Below, one piece after another: positions 1 through 9,289 of a stretch of DNA of 64,000 nt. The position numbers and the translations under genes were made by a program. Numbering within the stretch: the first letter of the stretch is position 1; every line of letters starts with the position of its first letter. This DNA comes from Anaerolineae bacterium (lineage in GTDB: Bacteria; Chloroflexota; Anaerolineae; B4-G1; DUEL01), in assembly GCA_025060135.1 (NCBI GenBank), contig JANXCY010000005.1, forward strand, positions 1 to 64,000, in the 5' to 3' direction. The notes below the pieces were generated by a model that saw only the letters and a program-made list of their open reading frames with translations, had not been told where the DNA came from and ran no database searches.

Positions 1-60
<60 letters not shown>

Positions 61-92
61 CCGTCGCCGGAGCATCCATTGGGGGTGAGAGT

Positions 93-422
93 ATGGCTTC
101 CCGCGCAATGCCGCGCCTACCCCGCTACGGGGTGGTGGCCGTAACTCAGGGGTTATTACAAGCCGAGGTGGTCCGGACCTACCTCCGCAGTCATGGCATC
201 CCGACCGTTCTTCTGCGCTACGAAAGCGCTGGCCGGGCCATCGGTATCACCGTAGATGGTCTGGGAGAGGTCCAGGTGCTGGTGCCAGTCCGCTGGGAGC
301 GGCAGGCCCGCCGGTTGCTGCGGGCCCGGGGGCGCACCGGACGGTTGCTCAGGGGGCGGCGGATCCCTCTGGCACGGCCCCGGGGCCGTCGGCGGCGACC
401 CAGCGCAGGCCGTTCACGTTGA
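93..422 (+). CDS. DUF2007-type small signalling-like protein
   Basis: This is a 109-residue protein. Residues 14-75 read like the DUF2007 fold (putative prokaryotic signal-transducing protein): a stretch on switching to another chain end (GLLQAEVVRTYLRSHGIP), a central beta segment, then VQVLVP and an amphipathic helix (RQARRLL). The remaining C-terminus is a low-complexity Arg-rich tail. The ATG is preceded by GGGGGTGAGAGT, a plausible ribosome binding site. The last 74 bases overlap the 3' end of the convergent M23 peptidase gene, which may explain the odd tail composition. Cellular role unknown. Confidence 0.6.
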   Translation: MASRAMPRLPRYGVVAVTQGLLQAEVVRTYLRSHGIPTVLLRYESAGRAIGITVDGLGEVQVLVPVRWERQARRLLRARGRTGRLLRGRRIPLARPRGRRRRPSAGRSR

Positions 423-1776
423 CTCCTCCCACCCAGAAATCCCAGTGTAGGTGAGCACCGGTGGAAAGACCGGTGTTTCCCACTCGTCCGATTACCTCCC
501 CTGCGCGCACCCTCTGTCCCGCCGCCACTTCGATCTGGGAGAGATGCCAGTAGCCGGTGAGAATTCCCCAACCGTGGTCTATCACCACTGCATTCCCTCG
601 TACCGCCAGCGGTTCCGCCAGAACGACGACGCCATCAGCCGGAGCGTACACCTTCGCCCCGGCCCCAATATCAAAATCCACCCCTTCGTGGTAACTGTTG
701 TACGGCCCGCCATTATAAGAGCGGCGGGTCCCAAAAGTGGAACTGATCGCCGCCTCCACCGGTAGCCGGAACGGTCCGCGCCAGTACCGGTGCGGAGTGA
801 AGAGTGCCCGGACTTCTCTCAGCCGTTGCTGCTCCGCCGCGATGACCTGTGCGTTCAGCAGGTTGGCCCGACCCGGCGGGACGTCAATCCGCTCGTGGCC
901 GTATCTTCCATCTTCTACCCGAATCGTGGTGGCTACGGTGGCTCCCTCCCCGTCCGCTGTGGCGGTCAGGGTCAACTCGTAGAGGCCTGGCTCCGTAAAA
1001 GCATGGACACCAACGTAGGCGTAGTAAACGCCATTCTCCTCGGCGAAGGGGACGGGACGATCAAACAGGCGGCCTTCCAATGCCACCGGCTTTTCCGTGC
1101 GGACCACGATGGCGAGCGTATCCCCCTGGCGTGCTGGGACGGGGCTCAGGTCTATCCGCAGGAAGGGGGACGGCATCCCGGTGGGACGCACACCGGGCAC
1201 CCGCAGCCACTGTCCGGAGAGGGCCACGGGAGGCCGGTCGGTCCAGTTCGCGGCCACCAGGTCCCAGAAGGATACCCCATACCGGAAGGCAATACGGATC
1301 AGCGTTTCCCCGGGCTGGACCGCATGGAGCGCGCCGGTCGCTTCTCCCTGTCCGGTCGGTATGCGCACCACCTGCCCGACGGTCAGGAGCGTGGGATTGA
1401 CCAGATGATTTGCCAGCGCGACGGTCTGCCAGTGCAGGCCGTACTGGCGGGCGATGCCGTGGAGCGTTTCTCCGGGGCGAACGATGTGGGCCATCCAGGT
1501 ATCCACCGGTCCCAGCGCGCTGGGAATCACCAGCCGCTGGCCGGCGAAAATCTGGCGCGGGTCGGGGATAGCATTGGCGTGGGCGATGGCGTCCACCGTT
1601 GTCCCATACTGCCGGGCGATGGAAAAGAGAGTCTCTCCCGGTGCGACGATGTGCTCCTGGAAGGGGGGCGCGTCTCCCACCTCCCCGGGCCCGCCGGATT
1701 GGGCCGCCACCGGGCCCGGGAGCCCGACCAGCAGCAGGAGCAGGGTCATCCACAGCCGGTGCAGGTGGATATTCAT
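349..1776 (-). CDS. LysM-repeat M23 family metallopeptidase
   Basis: A 475-residue exported cell-wall hydrolase. It starts with a signal peptide (hydrophobic core around residues 9-25, ending near VAAQ). Three LysM peptidoglycan-binding repeats follow at roughly residues 43-87, 95-139 and 151-194, each with the PGETL..IA..YG signature. After a beta-rich spacer, residues about 345-455 form a LytM/M23 domain with the HEGVDFD zinc motif and the HLHW motif, so the zinc ligands and catalytic histidine appear intact. It probably cleaves peptide cross-links in the cell wall. It is monocistronic, with the wrecked xdh-type gene upstream and the convergent DUF2007 gene overlapping its 3' end. Confidence 0.92.
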   Translation of the reverse strand: MNIHLHRLWMTLLLLLVGLPGPVAAQSGGPGEVGDAPPFQEHIVAPGETLFSIARQYGTTVDAIAHANAIPDPRQIFAGQRLVIPSALGPVDTWMAHIVRPGETLHGIARQYGLHWQTVALANHLVNPTLLTVGQVVRIPTGQGEATGALHAVQPGETLIRIAFRYGVSFWDLVAANWTDRPPVALSGQWLRVPGVRPTGMPSPFLRIDLSPVPARQGDTLAIVVRTEKPVALEGRLFDRPVPFAEENGVYYAYVGVHAFTEPGLYELTLTATADGEGATVATTIRVEDGRYGHERIDVPPGRANLLNAQVIAAEQQRLREVRALFTPHRYWRGPFRLPVEAAISSTFGTRRSYNGGPYNSYHEGVDFDIGAGAKVYAPADGVVVLAEPLAVRGNAVVIDHGWGILTGYWHLSQIEVAAGQRVRAGEVIGRVGNTGLSTGAHLHWDFWVGGVNVNGLRWVAADGPGAVPEGSAAP

Positions 1777-1836
1777 TGTAGTAGATTATAACATACCTCT
1801 CCTTCGTCGCAACTCCACGCGCGGCGAAACGGCCGA

Positions 1837-3128
1837 TCAACTACTCACGCCTCTCAGCGGCAACCGCCGGATGCGCGTCCCCACGGCGTGATCGATACCG
1901 TTGGCGACCGCCGCGATGTCCTCCTTGCCGCTAAAGCCGCCGCCCATCATCGTGGCAATCACCCGGACGTCTTCCTCCAGCGCGGCGGCGATCTGGGCCC
2001 GATCGGCACAGGGAATCTGGGAGCCCACATATCCCTCTATCCGCCCATTCTCCCCCCGCCGGGCCACCGCGCACTCCGGCTCCAGAAAAGCATGGTCTAT
2101 GGCCGGGGTCTGGTATGTTCGCTCTATCACCACGTCGGCTTCGGCAAACCCGCGTTCTAGGTCTCCTCGTTGGATGTAGAGTTCCGTCAGCAGGTTACCG
2201 TTGGGCCACTCTTCATGGACGCGCGGGGCGTCGGGGCGGCGGGCCTGAGAGAGGTCTGCCACCACCGGCAGCGGCTCGTACTCCACCCGGATGTGCTCCA
2301 GCGCCTGACGGGCGGCCTCCGGGCTCTCCGCGGCTACCAGCGCGACGGCGTCTCCCACGTAGCGGACCTTATCGGCGCAGAGGACAGACCAGTCCCGATG
2401 GATCAACCCGTGCCGGTTCTCGCCGGGGATGTCCTCCCAGGTCAGGACGGCGTGGACGCCGGGGAGGGCATGGGCTTCGGAGACGTCTATCCGCCGGATG
2501 CGGGCGTGAGGGATACCGGCCCGCAGAACGGCGCCGTAGCGCATTTGAGGAAGGAGAGGTCGTCGGCGTATCGGGCCGCGCCGGTTACTTTAGCGATGGC
2601 GTCCGGGCGGGGAAGAGGGCGGCCCACCACGCGCCCGGGCGGACGGGTGGCGGGGATAAAGGGCCCGCTATCCCGCCCGGCCGCCGCACGGACAGCGGCC
2701 AGGATGCTCCGGTATCCGGTACAGCGGCAGAGGTTATGGCGCAGCGCGGCGAAGATTTCCTCGTCAGTTGAATGCGGGTTGCGCAGGAGGAGCCCCAGCG
2801 CAGTCATGACCATTCCCGGGGTGCAGAAGCCGCACTGGAGTGCACCATAGCGGATGAAGGCCTCCTACAGGGAGTGGAGGGTGCCCTCCTGAGCGACACC
2901 CTCAATGGTGAGCACCTGCGCGCCCCGGGCCCGGAGGGCTGGGAAGCGGCAGGAGCGGATGGGTGGGTCGTTCACCAGGATGGTGCAGGTGCCGCAGGTC
3001 CCCTCGCCGCAGCCGATTTTGGTGTCGGTCAGACCCAGGTCATAGCGGAGGACATCCGCCAGGGAGCGGCCTTCAGCCACATCCAGGCTCACCGCCTGGC
3101 CGTTGACGGTCATCTGCAGAGGGGGCAT
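1837..3128 (-). pseudogene. Broken fused xanthine dehydrogenase-type molybdenum hydroxylase
   Basis: Remains of a molybdenum hydroxylase in which the [2Fe-2S] part is fused to the molybdopterin-binding part. The start at 3128 has an AGGAG site. The ferredoxin motif GCGEGTCGTC is present, then an in-frame TAG at 2865-2867 stands where the family normally has Gln (LHPLQEAF). Reading continues in frame through CGFCTPGM and LCRCTGY, the second cluster. Near 2545 a one-base frameshift breaks the start of the large-subunit section (YADDLSFLK / MRYGAVLR). The chain then runs to MMGGGFSGKED at about 1900 and is truncated by unrelated sequence, losing most of the Mo-binding domain. There are three independent lesions, so it is almost certainly non-functional. 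Confidence 0.88.
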
Positions 3129-3930
3129 AGAGTCTCCTGGAAGAGACAACGAACGATCAACTACGGGCAACCGATGGCAGACTTCAGACGCCGGTGGCTC
3201 GTATTGGGTATACCCGACCGGCTTAGAAACCACAAGAAGTCCCGGCTATCGTCCAGGGCGGGATTTCCGGGTAGACTTTGGGGCACCCAGAGAGGGGATG
3301 GAGCGTTGTGGAGGAAGGCCCAGGCCAGAGAAGACGAACAGGTTATTGCCAGAGACCAATGTTTCGCTCCTCAACGTTGGCCTTTTTACCTGCGGTCCTT
3401 CTGCATAGCCTGTGGCCGTTTCCGCGACTAAAGAAAGTATTGTTTTTCATTGCGACGGCTTTGCCGTCGCAACGAAAAGCAATTTATTTTTATTCTTTTC
3501 AACTTGCTGGAGGTAGTTTTTAGATATTTTTCAGCCACCCCCTTGAAAAGGCCAAACCTCAGGGGAAGCATAGTCGCCGGGACCCTCGGTGGACTGGCTG
3601 GGTCTTCACCGAGAAGGGGGACGGACAAGGCGGCGCTGGCGGATGGCGCGCTGGAGAAAGCGCCGCAGGCGTTGCATCTGTGGGAGGCCGAAGCGGGTCG
3701 CCGGCGTGCCAGGTGGCGGGGTTGACGGGTTTCTTCTCTCTTGTTGCAGCAGAGTTATCGGAATATGGATGCTTGTCGCCATATTACTCGTCCCGGTGCA
3801 CCACGAAACGAAGCGGAGCACATTGGAGGGCCGAAAGGTGCCCTCTGTTCGCCGCAGAAACGGCGCTCCATTATGTTCTGTGTCCCCGGCTATCAGGGGG
3901 TGATGCGGATTGCCAGGTGGCATTTTGGGT
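3129..3930. other. 800-bp gene-poor stretch with AT-rich island and hairpin
   Basis: I see no convincing gene here. Short open frames are Arg/Pro-rich shadows without a recognisable domain; the best candidate is a basic frame starting about 3643 with CICGRP. Positions about 3425-3535 are strikingly AT-rich compared with the flanks and contain a perfect 10-bp inverted repeat. The stretch separates the xdh-type pseudogene from the Roadblock gene and looks like an insertion/decay zone. Confidence 0.5.
3450..3472. repeat. Perfect 10-bp inverted repeat with TTT loop
   Basis: TTGCGACGGC, TTT, GCCGTCGCAA. Flanking ATTGTTTTTC on the left and CGAAAAGCAAT on the right extend the pairing imperfectly. 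It lies in an AT-rich patch with no adjacent gene end, so it looks more like a mobile or REP-like palindrome than a terminator. Confidence 0.6.
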
Positions 3931-4437
3931 CTATTCTTCCATCCAGAGGCCCAGCGCGCGGGCCTGTTCGGGGGTCAAAAGGCGGGCTCGCTGGCCAGCG
4001 AGTTTCTGGGCCTCAGCGGGGGAGGGCACCAGATGGCTCAATTCCTGGAGGGTTCGGCGCAGGAATAGCCAGACCACCCCCAGGCGGCGGGGAGGAGGCT
4101 GGCGGCTCAGGACGATGAGGAGAAGAGGGTTATGGGCCGCGATGCCCACGTAGACCTGATGCCGCCCCCCCTCGTAGTGGTGAAGGCTGATGCCCGTTCC
4201 ATCCCCGATGCGATGCCCCAGGCGGGCAGTGAGCGCTGCTTCTTCCAGGAGGAGGGACAGAAGGTCTTCCAGCAGAATATCTTCGGTGATCCCTGTCTGA
4301 GCGATGATTTCTCCTGCCCCGCCCGCCAGGAGGACGCAATCCCCTCCCACTCCCCGCTGAAGGGTCGCCAGGACCTGCTGCACGGTTTCCATCCATCCGG
4401 GGGAAAACCGGGAGGGAAACAACTCTTTCTCGCTCAT
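3931..4437 (-). CDS. Roadblock/LC7 domain protein
   Basis: A 168-residue protein. I chose the ATG at 4437 because GAGGAG precedes it by nine bases; an upstream TTG at 4464 is in frame but has no site. The region VLLAGGAGEIIAQTG, then HHYEGGRHQVYVGI and LLLIVLSRQ, followed by a long helix, fits the alternating alpha/beta Roadblock/LC7 fold, which in bacteria usually partners small GTPases or acts as a signalling scaffold. No small GTPase gene is visible here. It is the last gene of the leftward cluster holding a sensor kinase and a response regulator, 132 bases after the latter, which suggests a role in that signalling unit. Confidence 0.7.
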   Translation of the reverse strand: MSEKELFPSRFSPGWMETVQQVLATLQRGVGGDCVLLAGGAGEIIAQTGITEDILLEDLLSLLLEEAALTARLGHRIGDGTGISLHHYEGGRHQVYVGIAAHNPLLLIVLSRQPPPRRLGVVWLFLRRTLQELSHLVPSPAEAQKLAGQRARLLTPEQARALGLWMEE

Positions 4438-4569
4438 TCCGGGTAACTCCTCATCTGAGATCAACGGCCTGCCCGTAGCCGCCGTGAAGGCCGTGCCGGA
4501 GCACGGCTGGTTGTCTACAGGGTACCACAGAATGAGCCCGAGGGGAATTGCGAAGCGGTTACGGTTTGG

Positions 4570-5409
4570 TTACAGCGTCTCGTCGGGTTCCGGTTCAGAA
4601 GGTTCCGGGGGGACGGTGGGGAACATGTATCCGACGCCGCGTACATTAATAATGTAGCGAGGGTGGGTTGGGTCCGGTTCCAGTTTCCGCCGCAGTCGGC
4701 GGACATGGACACGAATAATCGCCCGCGCGCCCCAGGGATCGGTCTCATACCCCTGTACCTGCCGGACCAGTTGTTGAGGACTGCACACCTGATCAGCATG
4801 CTCCATCAAGTAAGAAAGCAATTTGAATTCGGTAGGCGTCAGGTCTACCGGGCGGTTGCCCACCCAGGCCTGATACCGCTCCCGGTCCAGCCGAACGCCC
4901 TGGACTTCCAGGTGTCGCGCTACCGGAGGGGGAGAAGGTGGGGGTTCCGTGTCCGGCTGCTCCATCGCCCGCAGTTCCGAGATCGTCCGCTCTAGACGGG
5001 AGACCAAGACCCGGCGCTGGCGTGCCTGGTACCGCTTTTCCAGACCCTTTCGGACACTTTCCAGAATTTGGGAAACGGGGCAGGGCTTGAGCAGGTAGTC
5101 ATGGGCACCCCGACGCAGGGCTTGGATGGCCGTCTCCAGGGTGCCGAAGGCGGTGAGGAGGATGATGACCGTATCGGAGGAACGTCGTTTAACGGCTTCC
5201 GTCAATTGCAGGCCGTCCATCCCTGGCATTTTAATATCCACGACCATCAGGTCAAAGGCGGGGCCGGAGGAGAGGATTTCCAGCGCCTCTTCGCCGCTGG
5301 CCGCGATGCTCACCTCGTAGCCCTCCAACCGTAGCAGTTCTGCCAGAGAGACCCGGGTGGTCGCCTCGTCGTCGACCACCAGGATGCGTGGAGGATGGGC
5401 ATTCGGCAT
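4570..5409 (-). CDS. OmpR-family response regulator
   Basis: A 279-residue two-component regulator. The receiver domain (about residues 8-122) has the acidic pair in VVDDE, the phosphoacceptor Asp in VVDIKMPGMDG, a Thr in LLTAFG and the Lys in LLKPC. After a Pro-rich linker, residues about 180-270 form an OmpR/PhoB winged helix (LTPTEFKLLSYL ... VHVRRLRRKL ... IINVRGVGYMF). The start at 5409 is preceded by AAGGAG. It follows the sensor kinase by 28 bases, so the two are co-transcribed and presumably cognate. The acidic tail after the wing is unremarkable. Confidence 0.93.
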   Translation of the reverse strand: MPNAHPPRILVVDDEATTRVSLAELLRLEGYEVSIAASGEEALEILSSGPAFDLMVVDIKMPGMDGLQLTEAVKRRSSDTVIILLTAFGTLETAIQALRRGAHDYLLKPCPVSQILESVRKGLEKRYQARQRRVLVSRLERTISELRAMEQPDTEPPPSPPPVARHLEVQGVRLDRERYQAWVGNRPVDLTPTEFKLLSYLMEHADQVCSPQQLVRQVQGYETDPWGARAIIRVHVRRLRRKLEPDPTHPRYIINVRGVGYMFPTVPPEPSEPEPDETL

Positions 5410-5437
5410 AGCCGCTGGCTCCTTCCAGAAACAGGCG

Positions 5438-7066
5438 TTATGGCGGCGGTGCCGGGAGGCGGACAATGAACGTCGCGCCCTGCCCGGGCTGGCTGGAGAC
5501 TTCTATGGTGCCGCCGTGCCGCTCCACGATGCCGTAACTGATGGCCAGGCCCAAACCGGTACCGCCAGGCTTGGTGGTGTAGAAGGGCTCAAAGAGATGG
5601 GCGATCTGCTCAGCGGTCAGACCGGGGCCGGAATCTTGGAAGGCTACCAGAATCCAGCGCCGGTCTTCCGTCAACAACGTGCCCACGCGCAGGTCGCCCC
5701 CTTCGGGCATCGCCTCCACCGCGTTGATGATGATGTTCAGGAAGACCTGGGTCAACTGGTCGGGGATCGCCGGGATGGGTGGAAGCCCGTCGGCGAAGCG
5801 GGCAGACACCCGAACCCGGCCGTGCTGGAGCCGTTTGTCCGCAATGGCCAGGGCGTCCCGCAGGAGGCTGTTCACGTCGGCCTGAACGGCACCCCCCCGG
5901 GACGGGCGGTAAAATTCCAGCATCCGGTGAACGATGGCGATCAGGCGCTCCACCTCTTTCTGGGCCATCCCCAGGTACTCCCGGCGCTTTTCCGGGGGCA
6001 GCCGTTCGGTCATCGCCAGGTGGATGGTGTTGTGGATGGCCTGGAGGGGGTTATTGATTTCGTGGGCAATGGAAGCGGTCAGGCGGCCGATGGCAGCCAT
6101 CTTTTCTGCCTGGACGAGTTGGGCCTGGGAGCGTTCCAGCGCGCGGGCGTAATCGTTCACCTCGGCGTAGAGTTGGGCATTCTCCACTGCTACGGCGACA
6201 GACCCGGCCAGCGTCTGCAGCAGGTCCCGGTCGGTCTCGGTAAAGAGGTTCTCCGATTCCCCGGCCAGTTCCAGGGCTCCAATGACTCGTTCCCGTACCA
6301 GGAGCGGGACGCAGAGGATGGCGCGCGTCGGCGAAGCCCATCCATCCACCTGAGGGGAGAAGAGGGGGTCCCCAGGAGCATCGCTGGTCAGATACGGATG
6401 TCCGGTCGCCACTACGTGCCGGAGGATGCTCCGTTCCACCGGCAGGGGACGGCCGATCAGGGGGTGGTCCCCCGCGATGGTTTTCCGGAAGGTCATATCG
6501 CCGGTCTCTTCGTCCATCAGGACCAGAACCCCGGTGGCCCCGGGGAAAATCTTCTGGATGCCCTCCGTGGTGGCCTTCAGGACCTCTTCCAGGTCCAGGC
6601 TGGCGATGATGGTGCGGCTGACCTCGGTCAGAAGGGCCAGTTCTTGATTCCGGCGGCGAAGGACCTGTTCGGTTCGCCGGATGCGCATGATGACTTGAAT
6701 CCGGGCCAGGAGTTCGCGGGGGTCAAAGGGCTTGGTGAGGTAATCGTCCGCGCCCATTCCCAGCCCCATCGTTTTATCGGTGATGGAGGTCAGGGCAGTG
6801 GTAACGATGATGGAAGTGGTGGCGGTGAGGGGATCGGCCTTGACGCGGGAGATGACCTCGTAGCCGCTGATGCCCGGCATCAGGATGTCCAGGAGAAGAA
6901 CGTCCACGGGCCGGTCAGAAGCGTTCTCCCGATACAGGAGGTCCAGGGTCTCTTCGCCGGAGCGGGCTTCCAGAACCTCGCATCCGGCCACTTCCAGGAC
7001 TTCCCGAATCAGGCCCGCAATGTGCGGGTCATCATCGGCGATGAGGATTCGGGGAGGCGCTTCCAT
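5438..7066 (-). CDS. Receiver-GAF-histidine kinase hybrid
   Basis: A 542-residue soluble sensor kinase with no membrane segment. In order: an N-terminal receiver (residues 6-125; DDD, LLLDILMPG with the phosphoacceptor Asp, LTKPF), a GAF domain (about 150-310) and a short coiled coil. A HisKA dimerisation domain follows with the phosphorylatable His in SIAHEINNPL, then a HATPase_c domain (N-box NIIINAVEAM, G1 DSGPGL, G2 GGTGLGL). The receiver at the N-terminus means it can be controlled by another kinase as well as by ligand binding at GAF. The ATG at 7066 has a GGAGGG site. The cognate response regulator follows 28 bases downstream. Confidence 0.93.
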   Translation of the reverse strand: MEAPPRILIADDDPHIAGLIREVLEVAGCEVLEARSGEETLDLLYRENASDRPVDVLLLDILMPGISGYEVISRVKADPLTATTSIIVTTALTSITDKTMGLGMGADDYLTKPFDPRELLARIQVIMRIRRTEQVLRRRNQELALLTEVSRTIIASLDLEEVLKATTEGIQKIFPGATGVLVLMDEETGDMTFRKTIAGDHPLIGRPLPVERSILRHVVATGHPYLTSDAPGDPLFSPQVDGWASPTRAILCVPLLVRERVIGALELAGESENLFTETDRDLLQTLAGSVAVAVENAQLYAEVNDYARALERSQAQLVQAEKMAAIGRLTASIAHEINNPLQAIHNTIHLAMTERLPPEKRREYLGMAQKEVERLIAIVHRMLEFYRPSRGGAVQADVNSLLRDALAIADKRLQHGRVRVSARFADGLPPIPAIPDQLTQVFLNIIINAVEAMPEGGDLRVGTLLTEDRRWILVAFQDSGPGLTAEQIAHLFEPFYTTKPGGTGLGLAISYGIVERHGGTIEVSSQPGQGATFIVRLPAPPP

Positions 7067-7121
7067 GGCGAAAACGGCCCTCCACGGGTTTCTTGCCTCA
7101 CCCCGGAGGACGGGTAGTGCG

Positions 7122-7727
7122 CTATTTCTTTCCCCCCTCTGGGGGAGTCAGAACCGCATCAATCACGCCGTACTGGACGGCCTGCTCAGCGGTCATATAA
7201 AAGTCGCGGTCGGTGAACCGTTCAATCTGTTCGTCGGAAAGGCCCGTGTGCTTCTGGAGCAGGCGGTTCAGCAGGGCCCGCTGGCGGAGGATTTCCCGCG
7301 CGGCGATTTCTATATCCGCCGCCTGGCCTTCCACGCCTCCCATCGGCTGGTGGAGGTGAATGGTGGCGTGGGGGAGGGCAAAGCGGCGGCCTTTGGTGCC
7401 GGCTGTCAGCAGGACGGTGGCCATACTGGCGGCCATCCCCACCGCGATGGTGGAGATGGGCGCACGGATTAATTGCATGGTGTCGTAAATCGCCAGTCCG
7501 GCCGAGATGATCCCACCCGGGGAATGGATGTAGAGGGAAATCTCCCGCTCCGGGTCCTCCCGGTCCAGGAACAGTAACTGGGCGATAATCAGGTTGGCCA
7601 CCTGGTCGGTAATGGGAGTGCCAAGGAAGACAATGCGCTCCCGAAGTAGCAGGGAGAAAATGTCGTAGGCTCGCTCTCCCCGACTGGTGGATTCAATAAC
7701 CATCGGGATCAGGCTACGGAGTCGCAT
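7122..7727 (-). CDS. clpP: ATP-dependent Clp protease proteolytic subunit
   Basis: A 201-residue ClpP serine protease. The start [12 protein letters not shown] at 7727 has GGAGGA seven bases upstream and overlaps the trigger factor stop by 14 bases. Catalytic elements are visible: Ser in GMAASMA, His in IHLHQPMGG and the Asp region in [12 protein letters not shown] forms the oxyanion-side loop. It forms the barrel that degrades unfolded proteins with a Clp ATPase. No clpX or clpA follows here, so the ATPase must be encoded elsewhere. Translational coupling to the trigger factor links folding and degradation of nascent chains. Confidence 0.97.
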   Translation of the reverse strand: MRLRSLIPMVIESTSRGERAYDIFSLLLRERIVFLGTPITDQVANLIIAQLLFLDREDPEREISLYIHSPGGIISAGLAIYDTMQLIRAPISTIAVGMAASMATVLLTAGTKGRRFALPHATIHLHQPMGGVEGQAADIEIAAREILRQRALLNRLLQKHTGLSDEQIERFTDRDFYMTAEQAVQYGVIDAVLTPPEGGKK

Positions 7728-9039
7728 ACTCTCCTCCTGCCGGGGGGTCAGGAACCAGCTCTCCCCGGGCAATAGCGATCAGCCGGTCCACCACCTTCTC
7801 GTAGAGGATCCGGGCGCTCAGGCGTTCCCGGTTCTCGGGCTTTTCCAGTTGGGCACGCCAGGATTCTGCCTGGCTTCCCCACTGTTCGCTGAGCGTCTGG
7901 ATTCGCTGGTCCACTTCGTCTTCACGGACGTCCAGTCCTTCGGCCCGGGCGACTTCTCCCAGGACCAGCATCCGCCGTACCCGTCGATCGGCTTCGGGCC
8001 GCAGCCGCTCCAGCAGGCTTTCCACGGTCTGACCGGTGAGTTTCAGAAAGTCCTGGAGGGGCATATGTTGCTCTTCCCGGCTCCTCCGATCCAGTTCCTC
8101 CATCATGGCATCCAGTTGCTCGTCCAGGAGGGCGGAGGGATATTCCACCTCTGCCTGGTCCACCAGTCGCTGGATGACCTGTTGGGCGTAGTCTTCCCGT
8201 GCCTGCTGCTCCTTGACCTGTAGCAATTGGCGCCGGATGTCTTCCTTCAACGCTTCCAGGTTCGGGTAGGGACCAGCGGTTCGGGCCAGGTCATCATCCA
8301 GGTCGGGCAGGATCCGACGGGCCAGTGAGAGCAATCGGACCCGGAACTCTGCCTCTTCGGAGGGTTGACCGTTGGGCATTTTCAGGCGGAATGTGCGTTC
8401 CTCTCCAGGGGTCATCCCTTCCAGCGCGCGGTGAAAGCCAGGGGCCGGAGAGGGATCGTCCGGGTTCAGTATCACGGCTGCTTGGTCGTCCTGGAGAAAG
8501 CGTTGGCCCCGGTCGGTCCGGCCCTCCACCTGGATGTACAGCAGGTCTCCCGGCTGAGCGCCTCGTCCTTCCACCGGTTCCAGGACGGCGTTTTCCTGAC
8601 GGATCTCTTCCAGGACGCGGAGGATTTCTTCTTCAGTTATCTCTACCGGGGGAAATTCCACCCGCAGAGATCGGTAATCCCCCAGGTGGACGATGGGTGG
8701 AAGAGAGAGGGTGAAGGTGAGCCGCATGGGGTGCAACTGGACATCGTCCAGGTTCGCCGGGCCATAGGGAGTAATGCCTTCCTGCTCTATAGCAGCCCGA
8801 TAAAACTCCCGGGTCAGGTCTTCGGCGACCTGCTCCCGCAGAGTGTGCTCTCCGTATCGTTGCAGGATGACGGCGTAGGGGGCCTTGCCTTTGCGGAAGC
8901 CAGGAATCGCAACCTGTTCCGAAATCTTTCGGGCCACCCGACGCATTTCTTGCTGTACCCGCTCTTCGGGAATTTCTACCGTCAGCCGGAGGTCCCGGCT
9001 TCCTGTGGTTTCGGTCGTAACCAGCAGTGGCTTTTCCAT
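7714..9039 (-). CDS. tig: Trigger factor chaperone
   Basis: A 441-residue ribosome-associated chaperone. The start MEKPLLVTT at 9039 is supported by GGGAGGA upstream; the open frame runs further 5' only through the poly-G/poly-C palindrome and tRNA. The N-terminal ribosome-binding domain holds the signature GFRKGKAP. A PPIase-like FKBP segment lies at about residues 150-245 ([17 protein letters not shown]). The remainder is the helical C-terminal substrate-binding domain. It is first in the tig-clpP operon, a common bacterial arrangement. Confidence 0.95.
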   Translation of the reverse strand: MEKPLLVTTETTGSRDLRLTVEIPEERVQQEMRRVARKISEQVAIPGFRKGKAPYAVILQRYGEHTLREQVAEDLTREFYRAAIEQEGITPYGPANLDDVQLHPMRLTFTLSLPPIVHLGDYRSLRVEFPPVEITEEEILRVLEEIRQENAVLEPVEGRGAQPGDLLYIQVEGRTDRGQRFLQDDQAAVILNPDDPSPAPGFHRALEGMTPGEERTFRLKMPNGQPSEEAEFRVRLLSLARRILPDLDDDLARTAGPYPNLEALKEDIRRQLLQVKEQQAREDYAQQVIQRLVDQAEVEYPSALLDEQLDAMMEELDRRSREEQHMPLQDFLKLTGQTVESLLERLRPEADRRVRRMLVLGEVARAEGLDVREDEVDQRIQTLSEQWGSQAESWRAQLEKPENRERLSARILYEKVVDRLIAIARGELVPDPPAGGEYATP

Positions 9040-9082
9040 AACGATGCTCTTGATTCCTCCCGGATGGTGTGTAGGGGCCAAA

Positions 9083-9136
9083 GGGGTTTTGGGGGGGGGG
9101 GGGGGGGGCCCCCCCCCCCCCCCCCCCAAAAACCCC
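9083..9136. repeat. Internal poly-G/poly-C palindrome
   Basis: GGGGTTTT is followed by 18 G (9091-9108), 19 C (9109-9127) and AAAAACCCC, giving a near-perfect 54-base self-complementary element. It lies between the tRNA-Leu 3' end and the trigger factor start. No T-tract follows on the tRNA strand, so it is not a standard terminator. It resembles the palindrome at the window start. Confidence 0.85.
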
Positions 9137-9144
9137 GTTCCCTG

Positions 9145-9229
9145 TGGTGGGGAAGGCGGGACTCGAACCCGCACGGGAGGTCCCACGTGATCCTAAGTCA
9201 CGCTCGTCTGCCTGTTCCGACACTTCCCC
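9145..9229 (-). tRNA. tRNA-Leu (anticodon TAG)
   Basis: Read on the minus strand, the seven-base acceptor GGGGAAG (9229-9223) pairs with CTTCCCC (9155-9149). The anticodon stem CGTGA/TCACG encloses loop CTTAGGA, giving anticodon TAG. A long variable arm (TGGGA..TCCCG) marks a class II tRNA, and the T arm is GCGGG-TTCGAGT-CCCGC. The discriminator is A (9148) and CCA is encoded (9147-9145). Confidence 0.95.
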
Positions 9230-9289
9230 AGATGGACGACAGACCACCGACAACGGACGACGGATGACGTTTCGGGGGACCTTTGGTCT

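Noticed and set aside
790-1791. 333-codon plus-strand frame across the LysM/M23 gene
   Set aside because: Antisense shadow; the LysM repeats and M23 motifs fix the coding strand.
3606-3923. Open frame of about 105 codons in the 3.1-3.9 kb gap
   Set aside because: Low-complexity Arg/Pro content, no ribosome binding site and no domain; similar frames exist on the other strand.
5357-7117. Long open frame (586 codons) on the plus strand
   Set aside because: It is antisense to the hybrid kinase gene, whose domains are unambiguous. The composition is typical of a shadow frame in GC-rich DNA.
9040-9186. N-terminal extension of the trigger factor through a Gly-6/Pro-8 run
   Set aside because: The run is translation of the poly-G/poly-C palindrome and part of tRNA-Leu. 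The conserved trigger factor N-terminus starts at the later Met with a good ribosome binding site.
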